The position numbers and the translations under genes are program-made. A model generated the notes under the pieces. That model saw only the letters and a list, made by a program, of their open reading frames with translations, was not told the origin of the DNA and did not search any database. This document shows, in pieces, positions 1 to 5,605 of a DNA stretch of 8,094 nucleotides. Within the stretch, counting starts at the first letter, position 1; each line of letters starts with the position of its first letter. The DNA comes from Desulfobacterales bacterium (lineage in GTDB: Bacteria > Desulfobacterota > Desulfobacteria > Desulfobacterales > ETH-SRB1): the NCBI GenBank assembly GCA_030669465.1, contig DAOVDN010000040.1, positions 1 to 8,094 of the forward strand, in the 5' to 3' direction.

Positions 1-152
1 GGAAGATTAAGTGTAATGGCATGGCCTATTGCGCTCTGCTCACTGTCGGGCGCAACCACAGTAACGGCATACCGGTCATCTAAGGCCTCTTTTAATACCC
101 AGAGCCCTCTGGCATGTATCCCGTCGTCATTGGTCAATAAGATGTTCTTAAT
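1..152 (-). CDS. surE: SurE 5'/3'-nucleotidase, N-terminal part (runs off window)
   Basis: Minus-strand translation gives [18 protein letters not shown], followed by a stretch ending [20 protein letters not shown]. This is the classic N-terminus of SurE, the metal-dependent survival protein/5'-nucleotidase. The Asp-Asp pair of TNDDG and the Ser of DSEQSA are the family's metal and phosphate ligands. The usual HAPGL reads HARGL here. About 50 residues are present; the rest lies left of base 1. The frame has no ATG, GTG or TTG where the family starts: the expected Met codon reads ATT (152-150), and no Shine-Dalgarno is visible before it. A TTG is in frame about 14 codons further upstream, but it lies inside a hairpin stem. 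Either ATT is used as a rare start or the gene has lost its start codon. The family call is secure; intactness is not. Confidence 0.85.
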   Translation of the reverse strand, partial: MKNILLTNDDGIHARGLWVLKEALDDRYAVTVVAPDSEQSAIGHAITLNL

Positions 153-176
153 GGAAAGTAATCGGTTATTTGCTTT

Positions 177-212
177 GAGACCTTTGAAATTTGTCAAAGG
201 TCTCTCTTTTTT
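177..212 (+). terminator. Orphan rho-independent terminator-like hairpin
   Basis: A perfect 11-bp stem, GAGACCTTTGA (177-187) with TCAAAGGTCTC (194-204), closes a 6-nt loop and is followed by TCTTTTTT (205-212). The T-tract is on the plus strand only, so it would stop rightward transcription. No rightward gene precedes it: the left side is surE on the opposite strand. It may have belonged to a lost gene, or it may block read-through antisense to surE. Confidence 0.6.
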
Positions 213-292
213 GCCCGGTAGATCGACGCTAATATTAAACCGTACAATTGCTTCCTGTCAAACATATATTTGATTTCAAAATTCCCCTTGCC

Positions 293-433
293 ATGGCAAA
301 AGGTCTGGACCTGGATAGAGTGGCCGGCGCTGTTGCAAAATATTTTTCGATAGGCCCTGACATTATGAAGAGTTCAAGTAAGCAAAGAACTATTTCTCGG
401 GTGCGATGGATAGCATCCCCCATTCTCCGTTGA
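293..433 (+). pseudogene. Decayed C-terminal fragment of a REP-associated-type (RAYT/Y1) transposase
   Basis: The plus frame reads AKGLDLDRVAGAVAKYFSI, then a Lys-Ser-Ser-Ser-Lys-Gln-Arg-Thr-Ile-Ser-Arg-Val-Arg stretch. This resembles the DnaA-like helix-turn-helix tail found at the C-terminus of many REP-associated tyrosine transposases (pattern: Asp-x-Val, then Phe, then Ser-x-x-Arg, then Arg-x-Ile-x-x-Ala-Arg). The resemblance fades after Val-Arg and the frame ends in TGA at 431-433. The upstream Y1 catalytic part (HUH motif) is absent. Family recognition comes from the motif pattern only. A different DnaA-like or HTH tail is possible. The fragment is too short and degenerate to be functional. 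Confidence 0.5.
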
Positions 434-508
434 ATATTTGCAAGAAACCGTTGTCAGGTTATCTTACATCTCTCGATATCCATACAACTACGCTTGAGAC
501 AGGGCATA

Positions 509-743
509 GAGGAGTATCCAGGGACTCTGGCGGAGTTTGAACGTCAGTTTGCGTCGGAAACGGCGTGTGCGCAATATCTGTATCGGTTGCGCTGACCCGA
601 TGGGTTTGTTTGTCTGCGATGCGGCAGCCCGAGAAGCTGGTTTACCAGCCGCGGTCTCTACAAGTGTGCGGAATGTAAGTCTCAGGTTTCGGTAAAGGCC
701 GGGACGGTTTTCGAAAGGTCTCGATTGCCGCTTAAATCATCCA
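509..743 (+). pseudogene. IS1595-family transposase, N-terminal fragment with in-frame stop
   Basis: The plus frame encodes EYPGTLAEFERQFASETAC, then a TGA at 593-595 exactly where the family has Trp in the Arg-Trp-Pro-Asp-Gly motif. It continues PDGFVCLRCGSPRSWFTSRG and YKCAECKSQVSVKAGTVFER. The two CxxC pairs form the N-terminal zinc ribbon typical of IS1595 transposases. Similarity ends near 740 after Arg-Leu-Pro-Leu-Lys, so the catalytic DDE/N domain is missing. The TGG-to-TGA change plus the truncation make it a dead remnant. It abuts a decayed gene on the opposite strand at about 742, which marks a rearrangement junction. No terminal inverted repeats or target duplication could be identified. 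Confidence 0.8.
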
Positions 744-1084
744 TGGTTATTACTCTTCCCACACCAACATTTATAAAGTTCTCACAATACTCCTTTTTAA
801 ATAATTGTCTTGCGGCATCTCCTGAACAATGACAAGGACCAACATAACGCACCCCTAATTTCCTGAAACTGGAAACAATTTTCTGTATGAATAATCAAAG
901 ATTGCTCTTTTATCCATGTTCCAAGTTCACCAGTAGAATAAACCTCTTCGCAAATCTTTAAAGGCTTTTGAACCACAACTACCTTTGCTCCATATTCCTT
1001 CACATCATCTTTAAAACCCTTCGGAAATGATTTAGGTAGATAAACTGAGATAGTTTGATAAACTATTTGTCTGAATTTGTCCAC
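742..1084 (-). pseudogene. Metallo-beta-lactamase-fold hydrolase (COG1237-like), internally deleted and frameshifted
   Basis: Two minus-strand frames together resemble the C-terminal part of COG1237-type MBL-fold enzymes, named after a dihydropterin/ribofuranosylaminobenzene-phosphate synthase. The first frame (1084 to about 895) gives EYGAKVVVVQKPLKICEEVY, then Ser-Thr-Gly-Glu-Leu-Gly and KEQSLIIHTE. The second frame (about 895 to 742) gives SFRKLGVRYVGPCHCSGDAA and ends NVGVGRVITM. The Pro-Cys-His-Cys-Ser-Gly motif is the family's C-terminal metal-binding signature. The Gly-Cys-x-His-x-Gly and Gly-Gly-Phe-His segments that should lie between are missing, so the junction is a deletion with a frameshift. 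The N-terminal HxHxDH half is also absent, and a TAA lies upstream in the first frame. Not functional. Confidence 0.75.
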
Positions 1085-1273
1085 AAAGGTGGAGGCTGTA
1101 AAATTCTGATAAAATTAGAATATGCTATAGCTGCTTTTCTGTTGACGCAAAACAACATCTCATGTAAAGTTTATCGTAAAAGAAGATAAGGGACTCGGAA
1201 ACAAATAATTACCTATTCTTGCTGGTCTTTTGGGTGGAATCCGTTTTTGGTAAAAACCGGGTATTAATGTAGT
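1085..1273. other. Non-coding stretch between two gene remnants
   Basis: No credible coding frame, RNA or mobile-element end is visible here. Minus-strand frames reading through it are shadows of the FmdB remnant and of the following gene. The last few bases may derive from the lost N-terminus of the FmdB gene: TAT-TAA-TGT at 1262-1270 can be aligned with the Tyr-Glu-Cys start of that family, with Glu changed to a stop. Confidence 0.5.
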
Positions 1274-1435
1274 TTTCACTTTGAGCGGTTTCAAAAGATT
1301 TCTGATCAACCCCTCAGGACATGTCCCGGGTGCGGCGGTATCGTACGGCGGCTCATCAGCGCGGGCGGCGGGTCTGCTGCGGCTGTTGCAAGAGATGGAG
1401 ATGGAGAGAGTGTTTTGAGAAATAAAGAACTTTAA
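1274..1435 (+). pseudogene. FmdB-type zinc-ribbon protein, C-terminal half only
   Basis: The plus frame reads FHFERFQKISDQPLRTCPGC, then Gly-Gly-Ile-Val-Arg-Arg-Leu-Ile-Ser-Ala-Gly-Gly, and stops at TAA 1433-1435. This is the second half of the FmdB (putative regulatory, zinc-ribbon) family, normally MPIYEYxCxxCGHxFE followed by this segment. Only the second CxxC (Cys-Pro-Gly-Cys) remains. The first half is lost or mutated, and the frame meets TAA at 1265-1267 just upstream, so no start codon is available. The fragment ends 16 nt before the MTH1175-like gene, which suggests a former two-gene operon. Function of intact FmdB proteins is poorly defined, so no role is assigned. Confidence 0.75.
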
Positions 1436-1451
1436 ATAGGAGGTAAGGAAT

Positions 1452-2027
1452 ATGAAAATAGCAGTCTCATCTACAGGACCCACACTTGATGATACGGTGG
1501 AGGCGCGTTTCGGACGGTGCGCATACTTCCTGATTATCGATCCGGATACCCTGGAATTTGAACCAGTTGAAAACCCGAATATCGCTTTAGGCGGAGGGGC
1601 AGGGATCCAATCTGCCCAGCTCATGGCGGATAAAGGCGTATCGGCTGTTTTGACCGGAAACTGCGGCCCCAACGCCCTTCAGACTTTCGGAGCGGCCGGA
1701 ATACAGGTGATAACCGGGGTGAGTGGACTGGTGCGTCAGGCAGTTGAGCAATATAAATCAGGCGCTCTGCCCAGTACCACCACCCCCAGTGTGCAAAGCC
1801 ATTTCGGCATGGGCATGGGCCGTGGTATAGGCGGAGGCAGAGGCATGGGCGGAGGCAGAGGCATGGGACGTGGAATGAGCGCCCCAGTATGGGGTGGTTC
1901 AGGTCAGCCCGGACCCACTCCGTTATCAAAGGAGGAAGAGTTGAAGAGCCTGAAAGATCAGGTAAATGCGTTGCATAAGCAAATTGAAGCCATTGAATCA
2001 AGCATCAATGCCTTAGAGAAAAAATAG
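1452..2027 (+). CDS. MTH1175/NifX-like Fe-Mo cofactor-domain protein with G/M/R-rich linker and coiled coil
   Basis: 191 residues; ATG at 1452 is preceded by AGGAGG (1438-1443) at good spacing. Residues 1-105 form a dinitrogenase iron-molybdenum cofactor biosynthesis domain. Key parts are the MKIAVSSTGPTLDDTVEARF start, Gly-Arg-Cys at 21-23, the glycine run Gly47-Gly51, and the LTGNCGPNA loop with Cys71. Standalone members are small proteins thought to bind metal clusters. Residues 119-143 are a Gly/Met/Arg-rich linker containing GGGRGM twice (127-138), encoded by a perfect 18-bp direct repeat at 1830-1865. Residues 161-191 form a clean coiled coil: Leu164, Leu167, Val171, Leu174, Ile178, Ile181, Ile185 and Leu188 occupy a/d positions, implying oligomerisation. 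No nif genes are nearby, so a role in nitrogenase assembly is unlikely; metal-cluster handling is a family-level inference. Cytosolic, with no signal peptide. Confidence 0.9.
   Translation: MKIAVSSTGPTLDDTVEARFGRCAYFLIIDPDTLEFEPVENPNIALGGGAGIQSAQLMADKGVSAVLTGNCGPNALQTFGAAGIQVITGVSGLVRQAVEQYKSGALPSTTTPSVQSHFGMGMGRGIGGGRGMGGGRGMGRGMSAPVWGGSGQPGPTPLSKEEELKSLKDQVNALHKQIEAIESSINALEKK
1830..1865 (+). repeat. Two perfect 18-bp direct repeats inside the MTH1175-like gene
   Basis: GGCGGAGGCAGAGGCATG occurs at 1830-1847 and again at 1848-1865, in frame, encoding GGGRGM twice. It is the core of the glycine/methionine/arginine linker. Its GC content is well above the flanks, and an 18-nt in-frame unit can expand or contract without breaking the protein. 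Confidence 0.9.
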
Positions 2028-2043
2028 AAAAGGGAGCATGGAA

Positions 2044-2151
2044 GTGATTTTCATTAAACTGCTCATGGGAGAAAATAAGGATCAAGCGACGATCTGCATA
2101 GGCACTGATGTAGCTATTGTGGGCGGAATGGGAGAAGATGATCTTTTTTAA
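2044..2151 (+). CDS. Possible 35-residue ORF between the MTH1175-like gene and the DUF89 gene
   Basis: A frame open from ATG 2038 or GTG 2044 to TAA 2149-2151 ends ATICIGTDVAIVGGMGEDDLF in one-letter terms (last 21 residues given only in part here: GTDVAIVGGMGEDDLF). AGGGAG (2031-2036) is too close to ATG 2038 but correctly spaced (7 nt) for GTG 2044, giving 35 residues. It lies in the gap between two co-directional genes. I do not recognise it. It may be a genuine micro-protein, the leftover of a larger gene, or chance; length alone gives little support. Confidence 0.25.
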   Translation: MIFIKLLMGENKDQATICIGTDVAIVGGMGEDDLF

Positions 2152-2166
2152 ATGGGATTTTAGAAA

Positions 2167-3012
2167 ATGAAAACCTATCTTGATTGCTTTCCTTGTTTCT
2201 TAAATCAAGCGCTCCGGGCGGCGAGAATGGCAACAGATGATGAAAAGAAGATTAAAAAGGTGTTGGATGAAGTGGGGGCGATGATACGAGACATCCCACT
2301 TGGAAGCAGTCCCCCGGAAAGCGGGAGACTGATCTATCACAAGGTAAGCGAGATTACGGGGAATTTGGATCCCTACAAAGAAATAAAAGACAAAAGCACA
2401 AAAAAGGCCTTATCATTGTATCCTTCTTTGAAAAGCCATGTTGAAAAATCCGGCGATAGACTTCTGACAGCAATTAGAATTGCGATTGCCGGAAACGTAA
2501 TAGACTTCGGTCCAAATAGGGCTTTCGATATCGAGAAGGAAATAGACGAGACACTTGAAAACGATTTTGCCGTATGCGATTACGGTAAATTCAAAGACCG
2601 GTTGGATGAAGCCAGTGAGATCTTGTATATTGCGGATAATGCCGGGGAATGTGTCTTTGACAAAATCTTAATAGAGGAGATGAAGAAACCAACCATATAT
2701 GCCGTCAGGAATACACCTGTTATAAATGACGCGACATATGATGATGCTGTACAGGCAGGTATTGACAAGGTTGCGACCATATTATCCTCCGGCGCGGATG
2801 GGCCTGGGGCTGTCCTTGAAACATGCAGTTCAGAATTTAAGAATGTTTATAAAAATTCAAAATTCATAATAAGTAAAGGTCAGGGGAATTATGAGGCTCT
2901 TTCCAATGAAAAACATCCCATATTTTTCCTCTTAAAAGTAAAGTGTCACGTCATTGCAAATGATATTGGCGTTGGGGAAGGTGATATCGTATTGAAAGGA
3001 ATAGATATTTAG
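2167..3012 (+). CDS. DUF89 / ARMT1-like damage-control phosphatase family protein
   Basis: 281 residues, starting MKTYLDCFPCFLNQALRAAR. The Asp6-Cys7-x-Pro-Cys10 motif marks the prokaryotic DUF89 subgroup with an N-terminal Cys pair. Other family signatures are AGNVID (108-113), the metal-site motif DNAGE (157-161), RNTPVINDAT (181-190), GQGNYEA (238-244) and the C-terminal LLKVKC (255-260). Length fits the standalone prokaryotic family. DUF89 proteins are metal-dependent phosphatases proposed to hydrolyse damaged or unwanted phosphometabolites; the substrate here is unknown. The helical N-terminal domain spans about residues 11-100 and the Rossmann-like phosphatase domain about 105-281. ATG 2167 is the natural start because the motif begins at residue 6; the RBS is weak. 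It lies 139 nt after the MTH1175-like gene in the same direction, possibly co-transcribed. Confidence 0.9.
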   Translation: MKTYLDCFPCFLNQALRAARMATDDEKKIKKVLDEVGAMIRDIPLGSSPPESGRLIYHKVSEITGNLDPYKEIKDKSTKKALSLYPSLKSHVEKSGDRLLTAIRIAIAGNVIDFGPNRAFDIEKEIDETLENDFAVCDYGKFKDRLDEASEILYIADNAGECVFDKILIEEMKKPTIYAVRNTPVINDATYDDAVQAGIDKVATILSSGADGPGAVLETCSSEFKNVYKNSKFIISKGQGNYEALSNEKHPIFFLLKVKCHVIANDIGVGEGDIVLKGIDI

Positions 3013-3040
3013 AGCTTTGCCATTCACGGATGAATATGTA

Positions 3041-3063
3041 AAAGGCCATCTATAGGGCTTTTT
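3041..3063 (+). terminator. Weak hairpin with T-run downstream of the DUF89 gene
   Basis: AAAGGCC (3041-3047) pairs with GGGCTTT (3055-3061) across a 7-nt loop with one internal G-G mismatch, and T's follow (3059-3063). It starts 28 nt after the DUF89 stop, in the right place and orientation for a terminator, but the stem is short and imperfect. Confidence 0.35.
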
Positions 3064-3122
3064 CCCTTGGTAGATTATTGAAGGCTTGGTAAAAAAAGGA
3101 AAATTAAGTAATGGAGCCGGAA

Positions 3123-3242
3123 ATGAAAGATAGAATCAAAGAAAGTGATGATAAGTCTGAGAAATTAGGGTTTCTGAAGAGGTTTTTAGAGTGGCTCGCC
3201 AAGGGTGCAGATAAAGCGAGTAAAACATACTGCCCGACCTGA
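3123..3242 (+). CDS. Small amphipathic peptide (39 aa) ending Cys-Pro-Thr
   Basis: ATG 3123 is preceded by GGAG (3113-3116) with 6-nt spacing, a better start than the in-frame ATG at 3111. The peptide opens MKDRIKESDDKSEKLGF, continues LKRFLEWLAKGADKASKTY, and ends CPT before TGA 3240-3242. The first part is charged and the centre (about 16-31) is an amphipathic helix with a Leu/Phe/Trp face and a Lys/Arg face. The single cysteine is third from the C-terminus. No signal peptide or transmembrane segment is visible. The design looks protein-like rather than random, and the RBS supports translation. I do not recognise a defined family. A processed or thiol-modified peptide is only a speculation. 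Confidence 0.5.
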   Translation: MKDRIKESDDKSEKLGFLKRFLEWLAKGADKASKTYCPT

Positions 3243-3490
3243 CGGGTCAAGCATTAGCAACCCTCCAGGAAGGCAGGGTATAGGGTTAGGAGCTTCAAGC
3301 AGTCCAAAACTTGGCAACCAGTTCTTTTAAATCGGTATCCGACATAGTAGCCCTGCTACGAACAAAGATGAAGTCAAACGGAAAAAAGTCTATTGATAAG
3401 AATGCTTTTTTCCTAAGCAAAGTGTAGGAAAAGGGGAAAAGTAGATTCCTATCGTTTGCATGATCCGTTATTACATAGAAAGAAGGGGTC
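3243..3490. other. Intergenic region upstream of the universal stress gene
   Basis: No convincing gene is visible. An inverted repeat, TTTTCCTA (3408-3415) with TAGGAAAA (3425-3432) and a 9-nt loop, could form a leader hairpin or mark an operator about 60 nt before the usp start. AACCCT (3259-3264) and AGGGTT (3282-3287) form a second, weaker inverted repeat. The minus strand stays open from the usp start down to TGA 3297-3295 but has no usable start codon except ATG 3345, which gives only 16 residues. No clear -35/-10 pair was found for usp. Confidence 0.4.
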
Positions 3491-3493
3491 TCA

Positions 3494-3955
3494 ATGTTGC
3501 CCTTTAGGAAAATCCTTTGCCCGACAGACTTTAGTGAACCGTCTTACGAGGCGCTGAAGGCGGCGAACGAGCTTGCCTTGCACTTCTCTGCTGCACTGAT
3601 TCTGGTTCACGTTGTTCCCTTGGTCACTGACATACCGACTTCCGCAGATTTTTATATCCCTTCGGATATACTGACAGCAGAAGCTGATGCAAAGAAAGCA
3701 CTCCAGGAAGTGGTTGAGAAAAGAGTATCCGACAAAGTCAGAATACGTACGAAAGTAGTCATAGGACATCCCGCTGATGAAATCGTGAGCACAGCTGCCG
3801 ATGAGAATGCACACATTATTGTGATAGCAACACATGGTTTGACGGGCTGGCGAAGATTTATATTCGGATCAGTAGCCGAGAAGGTCGTCAGGCTTGCTCC
3901 GTGCCCTGTGCTAACAATCCAGTCACCGCCTAAAGAAGAGATAGACTATAAATGA
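3494..3955 (+). CDS. Universal stress protein (UspA superfamily)
   Basis: 153 residues, single Usp domain. GAAGGGG (3482-3488) is the ribosome binding site. The N-terminal strand and loop read FRKILCPTDFSEPS, with the nucleotide-contacting Asp12. The C-terminal nucleotide motif is Ala112-Thr-His-Gly115, nine residues, then Gly125-Ser126, followed by VAEKVVRLAPCPVLTI. This is the ATP-binding G-2x-G-9x-G-S/T pattern with Ala in place of the first Gly, a common variant, so ATP/ADP binding is likely but not certain. Usp proteins are small cytosolic dimers linked to stress and energy limitation; target unknown. It has its own upstream intergenic region and converges with the methyltransferase gene 57 bp downstream. 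Confidence 0.95.
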   Translation: MLPFRKILCPTDFSEPSYEALKAANELALHFSAALILVHVVPLVTDIPTSADFYIPSDILTAEADAKKALQEVVEKRVSDKVRIRTKVVIGHPADEIVSTAADENAHIIVIATHGLTGWRRFIFGSVAEKVVRLAPCPVLTIQSPPKEEIDYK

Positions 3956-4012
3956 AAATAGAGATTCAGAAACCAAGCTTGGTAAGTGTTTTGGATATTT
4001 CCATTTTAACAT

Positions 4013-4570
4013 TCATTTTTTCTCCAAAAGGACAGTACGGCTGCGACCTATCTGGGGACTGTCGATTACATTAAAACCAGTCTGTTCAGCAATAGAAATA
4101 GTTATTTCAAAATCCTTTTCTGATACATGTCCCTTTGGTTCTACTACAAAAAATCTTCCAGTAGGTTTTATCGTTTCATATATCTCAGAAAAAAACGTGT
4201 GAGCATCAGGAACTTCGTGTACAACAGCAGAGGCAAAAGCGAAATCGATTTTTTCCTTAAAGTCATCCAGACCAAGTGAATTATGGTGACATATGCGTGT
4301 TTCAATTCTATTGGCCAATCCTGCTTTCTGTGCGCGTTTTTCGAGTGACTTAATCATTTTCTCTTGCACATCCACACATATGACTTTTCCGTTCGAACCG
4401 ATCATCTGTGCAAGGGGCAAACTAAAGAAACCCATTGCACAGCCAATATCTAAAACCTTCATCCCTTCCTCTACGTATGGGGCGAGTATCTTTTTAGGAT
4501 TTTGAAATAATTTTCGTACAGGACTAGCAAGAAGATAACCAACCCATACAGGACACACTTTCTCAGCCAT
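4013..4570 (-). CDS. Class I SAM-dependent methyltransferase
   Basis: 185 residues, starting MAEKVCPVWVGYLLASPVRK. The Cys-Pro-Val-Trp-x-Gly-Tyr-Leu-Leu head is characteristic of a group of small anaerobe methyltransferases annotated only as class I. Motif I is VLDIGCAMGFFSLPLA (39-54), the acidic residue ending strand 2 is Asp67 (VICVDV), the strand 4 region is FAFASAVVHEVPD (110-122), and GRFFVVEPKGH (138-148) precedes the last strands. Substrate unknown; a small molecule, menaquinone-like ring or metal(loid) are all possible. RBS AAGGGAC lies just upstream on the minus strand. It converges with usp and lies downstream of the GC-rich island that separates it from the 277-residue gene. Confidence 0.9.
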   Translation of the reverse strand: MAEKVCPVWVGYLLASPVRKLFQNPKKILAPYVEEGMKVLDIGCAMGFFSLPLAQMIGSNGKVICVDVQEKMIKSLEKRAQKAGLANRIETRICHHNSLGLDDFKEKIDFAFASAVVHEVPDAHTFFSEIYETIKPTGRFFVVEPKGHVSEKDFEITISIAEQTGFNVIDSPQIGRSRTVLLEKK

Positions 4571-4613
4571 CTATTTGTCCCTTTATCATTTCTTTAAACA
4601 CAATCGACAAAGC

Positions 4614-4746
4614 TCATCCGCGCAGCGGGCTACGTTCAGAACACCCGCTGACCAGTGCTATCTCTGGCAAGCCTCCGCTGTTAAGCCCGGCGCTAGCCAC
4701 GTCGGGTGCAGCTTACAGGCCGACGGGGTGTGAACCTGTGAACGCC
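4614..4746. repeat. GC-rich, hairpin-rich intergenic island
   Basis: A stretch of about 130 bp, clearly more GC-rich than its flanks, lies between two minus-strand genes. It contains several inverted repeats. CAGCGGG (4623-4629) pairs with CCCGCTG (4644-4650), with GTTCAGAAC in the loop. CCAG (4652-4655) pairs with CTGG (4664-4667). CCCG (4686-4689) pairs with CGGG (4702-4705). CCGCTG also occurs as a direct repeat (4645-4650, 4675-4680), and TGTGAAC twice with an 8-nt period (4729-4735, 4737-4743). It has no open frame and no tRNA or rRNA features. It may be a REP/MITE-like element, a structured RNA, or the scar of a lost element. The integron attC consensus was not satisfied. Confidence 0.45.
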
Positions 4747-4771
4747 TACTAAAAGTCCTTGATGAGTTTAT

Positions 4772-5605
4772 TTATAGAGAACCAACTTTACCAAAAACAG
4801 CAAGGCTGATTCTGTCTATTATTTCCATTTTATTCAGCACATCCTCTTTACTTATATACGGAGCCCTTATTCCTTGAAGGATCAACATTTCCATGTTGTT
4901 TTTCTCTATCAACTCCTCAAGCTTTGCTGCTTTTTGCAGGTTTTGAAAATAGAATCGCTTTTTATCCATAAGGGCATCAAATATGTTTCCGTCGTCCCGA
5001 AACTCATCAAAAAAATCTAATACAAAATCGAGGCATTTAAAAAACAGGCTCTTTTCAGCCTTTGTTTTCTCAAAGAAAGAACAGATAAAGAAAATCTTAG
5101 CTTTAGTATGCTCAAACCTGGTGTTTCTCAGCCTGACTTTAACAAGTTTCTGTACAGAAACGGACCTGTTGCGCTCAATTGCCTTAACAAGCCTTTTGTC
5201 CAGTTTCCTCGAAATATTCAAATGCGATATAAATTGTCCGGCGGTTGAATAAGGCATAGCGAGTTTCAAAGAACCTCTGTTGCCCGGAAAATGTATTGTT
5301 GTTTCCGGCTGTTGCAAAAAAAGTAATTTAAGAACCTTTTCTTCATCTTCCTTCTGAAAATCCTCGCTTTCCAGAAGGTCTTCCAGTTGAATCTGGATCT
5401 CTTCATCAGGGGAAAAGATCAGCTCAACAAGAGAATCCTTTTCGCAGTTGGACTCGTCTTTGATTATCTTTTCGAGTTCTTCTATGGAAGGGTTTGAAAA
5501 TGTTGAATCGATATAGTGCAAAACATCACTGCTCAAATCTAAGCCGTTCCTGAGAATCTCATCGATCTTTTTAGCAAGCAATGCACATTTTTTATCATAT
5601 TCCAT
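4772..5605 (-). CDS. Hypothetical protein, 277 aa, predicted all-helical
   Basis: I do not recognise the family. The protein begins [18 protein letters not shown], has an acidic region at about 40-90 and a basic patch at about 131-160 (Lys/Arg-rich, with the segment [11 protein letters not shown]). A Phe-rich helical region ([15 protein letters not shown]) follows, and the C-terminal segment is [20 protein letters not shown]. There is no signal peptide or membrane segment. Helix-rich, charged composition suggests a soluble adaptor or HEAT-like repeat protein, but that is only inference. The start codon sits directly against the heptamer array at 5606 onwards, without a Shine-Dalgarno. It is downstream of prmA on the same strand, 289 nt away, all of which is repeat. 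Confidence 0.8.
   Translation of the reverse strand: MEYDKKCALLAKKIDEILRNGLDLSSDVLHYIDSTFSNPSIEELEKIIKDESNCEKDSLVELIFSPDEEIQIQLEDLLESEDFQKEDEEKVLKLLFLQQPETTIHFPGNRGSLKLAMPYSTAGQFISHLNISRKLDKRLVKAIERNRSVSVQKLVKVRLRNTRFEHTKAKIFFICSFFEKTKAEKSLFFKCLDFVLDFFDEFRDDGNIFDALMDKKRFYFQNLQKAAKLEELIEKNNMEMLILQGIRAPYISKEDVLNKMEIIDRISLAVFGKVGSL

Noticed and set aside
192..197. TTGACA on the minus strand as a surE -35 box
   Set aside because: No acceptable -10 sequence lies 16-18 bp downstream, and the hexamer is part of the hairpin stem.
16..273. Plus-strand ORF of 85 codons at the left end
   Set aside because: It is the shadow of surE on the minus strand and crosses the terminator-like hairpin; no protein-like features.
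1160..1672. Minus-strand ORF of 170 codons
   Set aside because: It overlaps the FmdB remnant and the start of the MTH1175-like gene, both recognisable on the plus strand; Pro/Ser-rich antisense composition.
3295..3490. Minus-strand frame open for about 65 codons, ending SDTDLKELVAKFWTA
   Set aside because: Only ATG 3345 is available as a start, giving 16 residues; the Phe/Leu-rich remainder fits AT-rich chance. The C-terminal end looks slightly protein-like and could be a gene vestige, but it is not supportable.
3972..3983. ACCAAGCTTGGT palindrome between the convergent usp and methyltransferase genes as a terminator
   Set aside because: A perfect 12-bp palindrome without loop or adjacent T-run; it cannot form a normal terminator hairpin and may be chance.
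4681..4746. Integron attC site in the GC-rich island
   Set aside because: GTTAAGC (4680-4686) fits the GTTRRRY half, but no matching RYYYAAC partner lies at the proper distance, and no integrase or cassette context exists.
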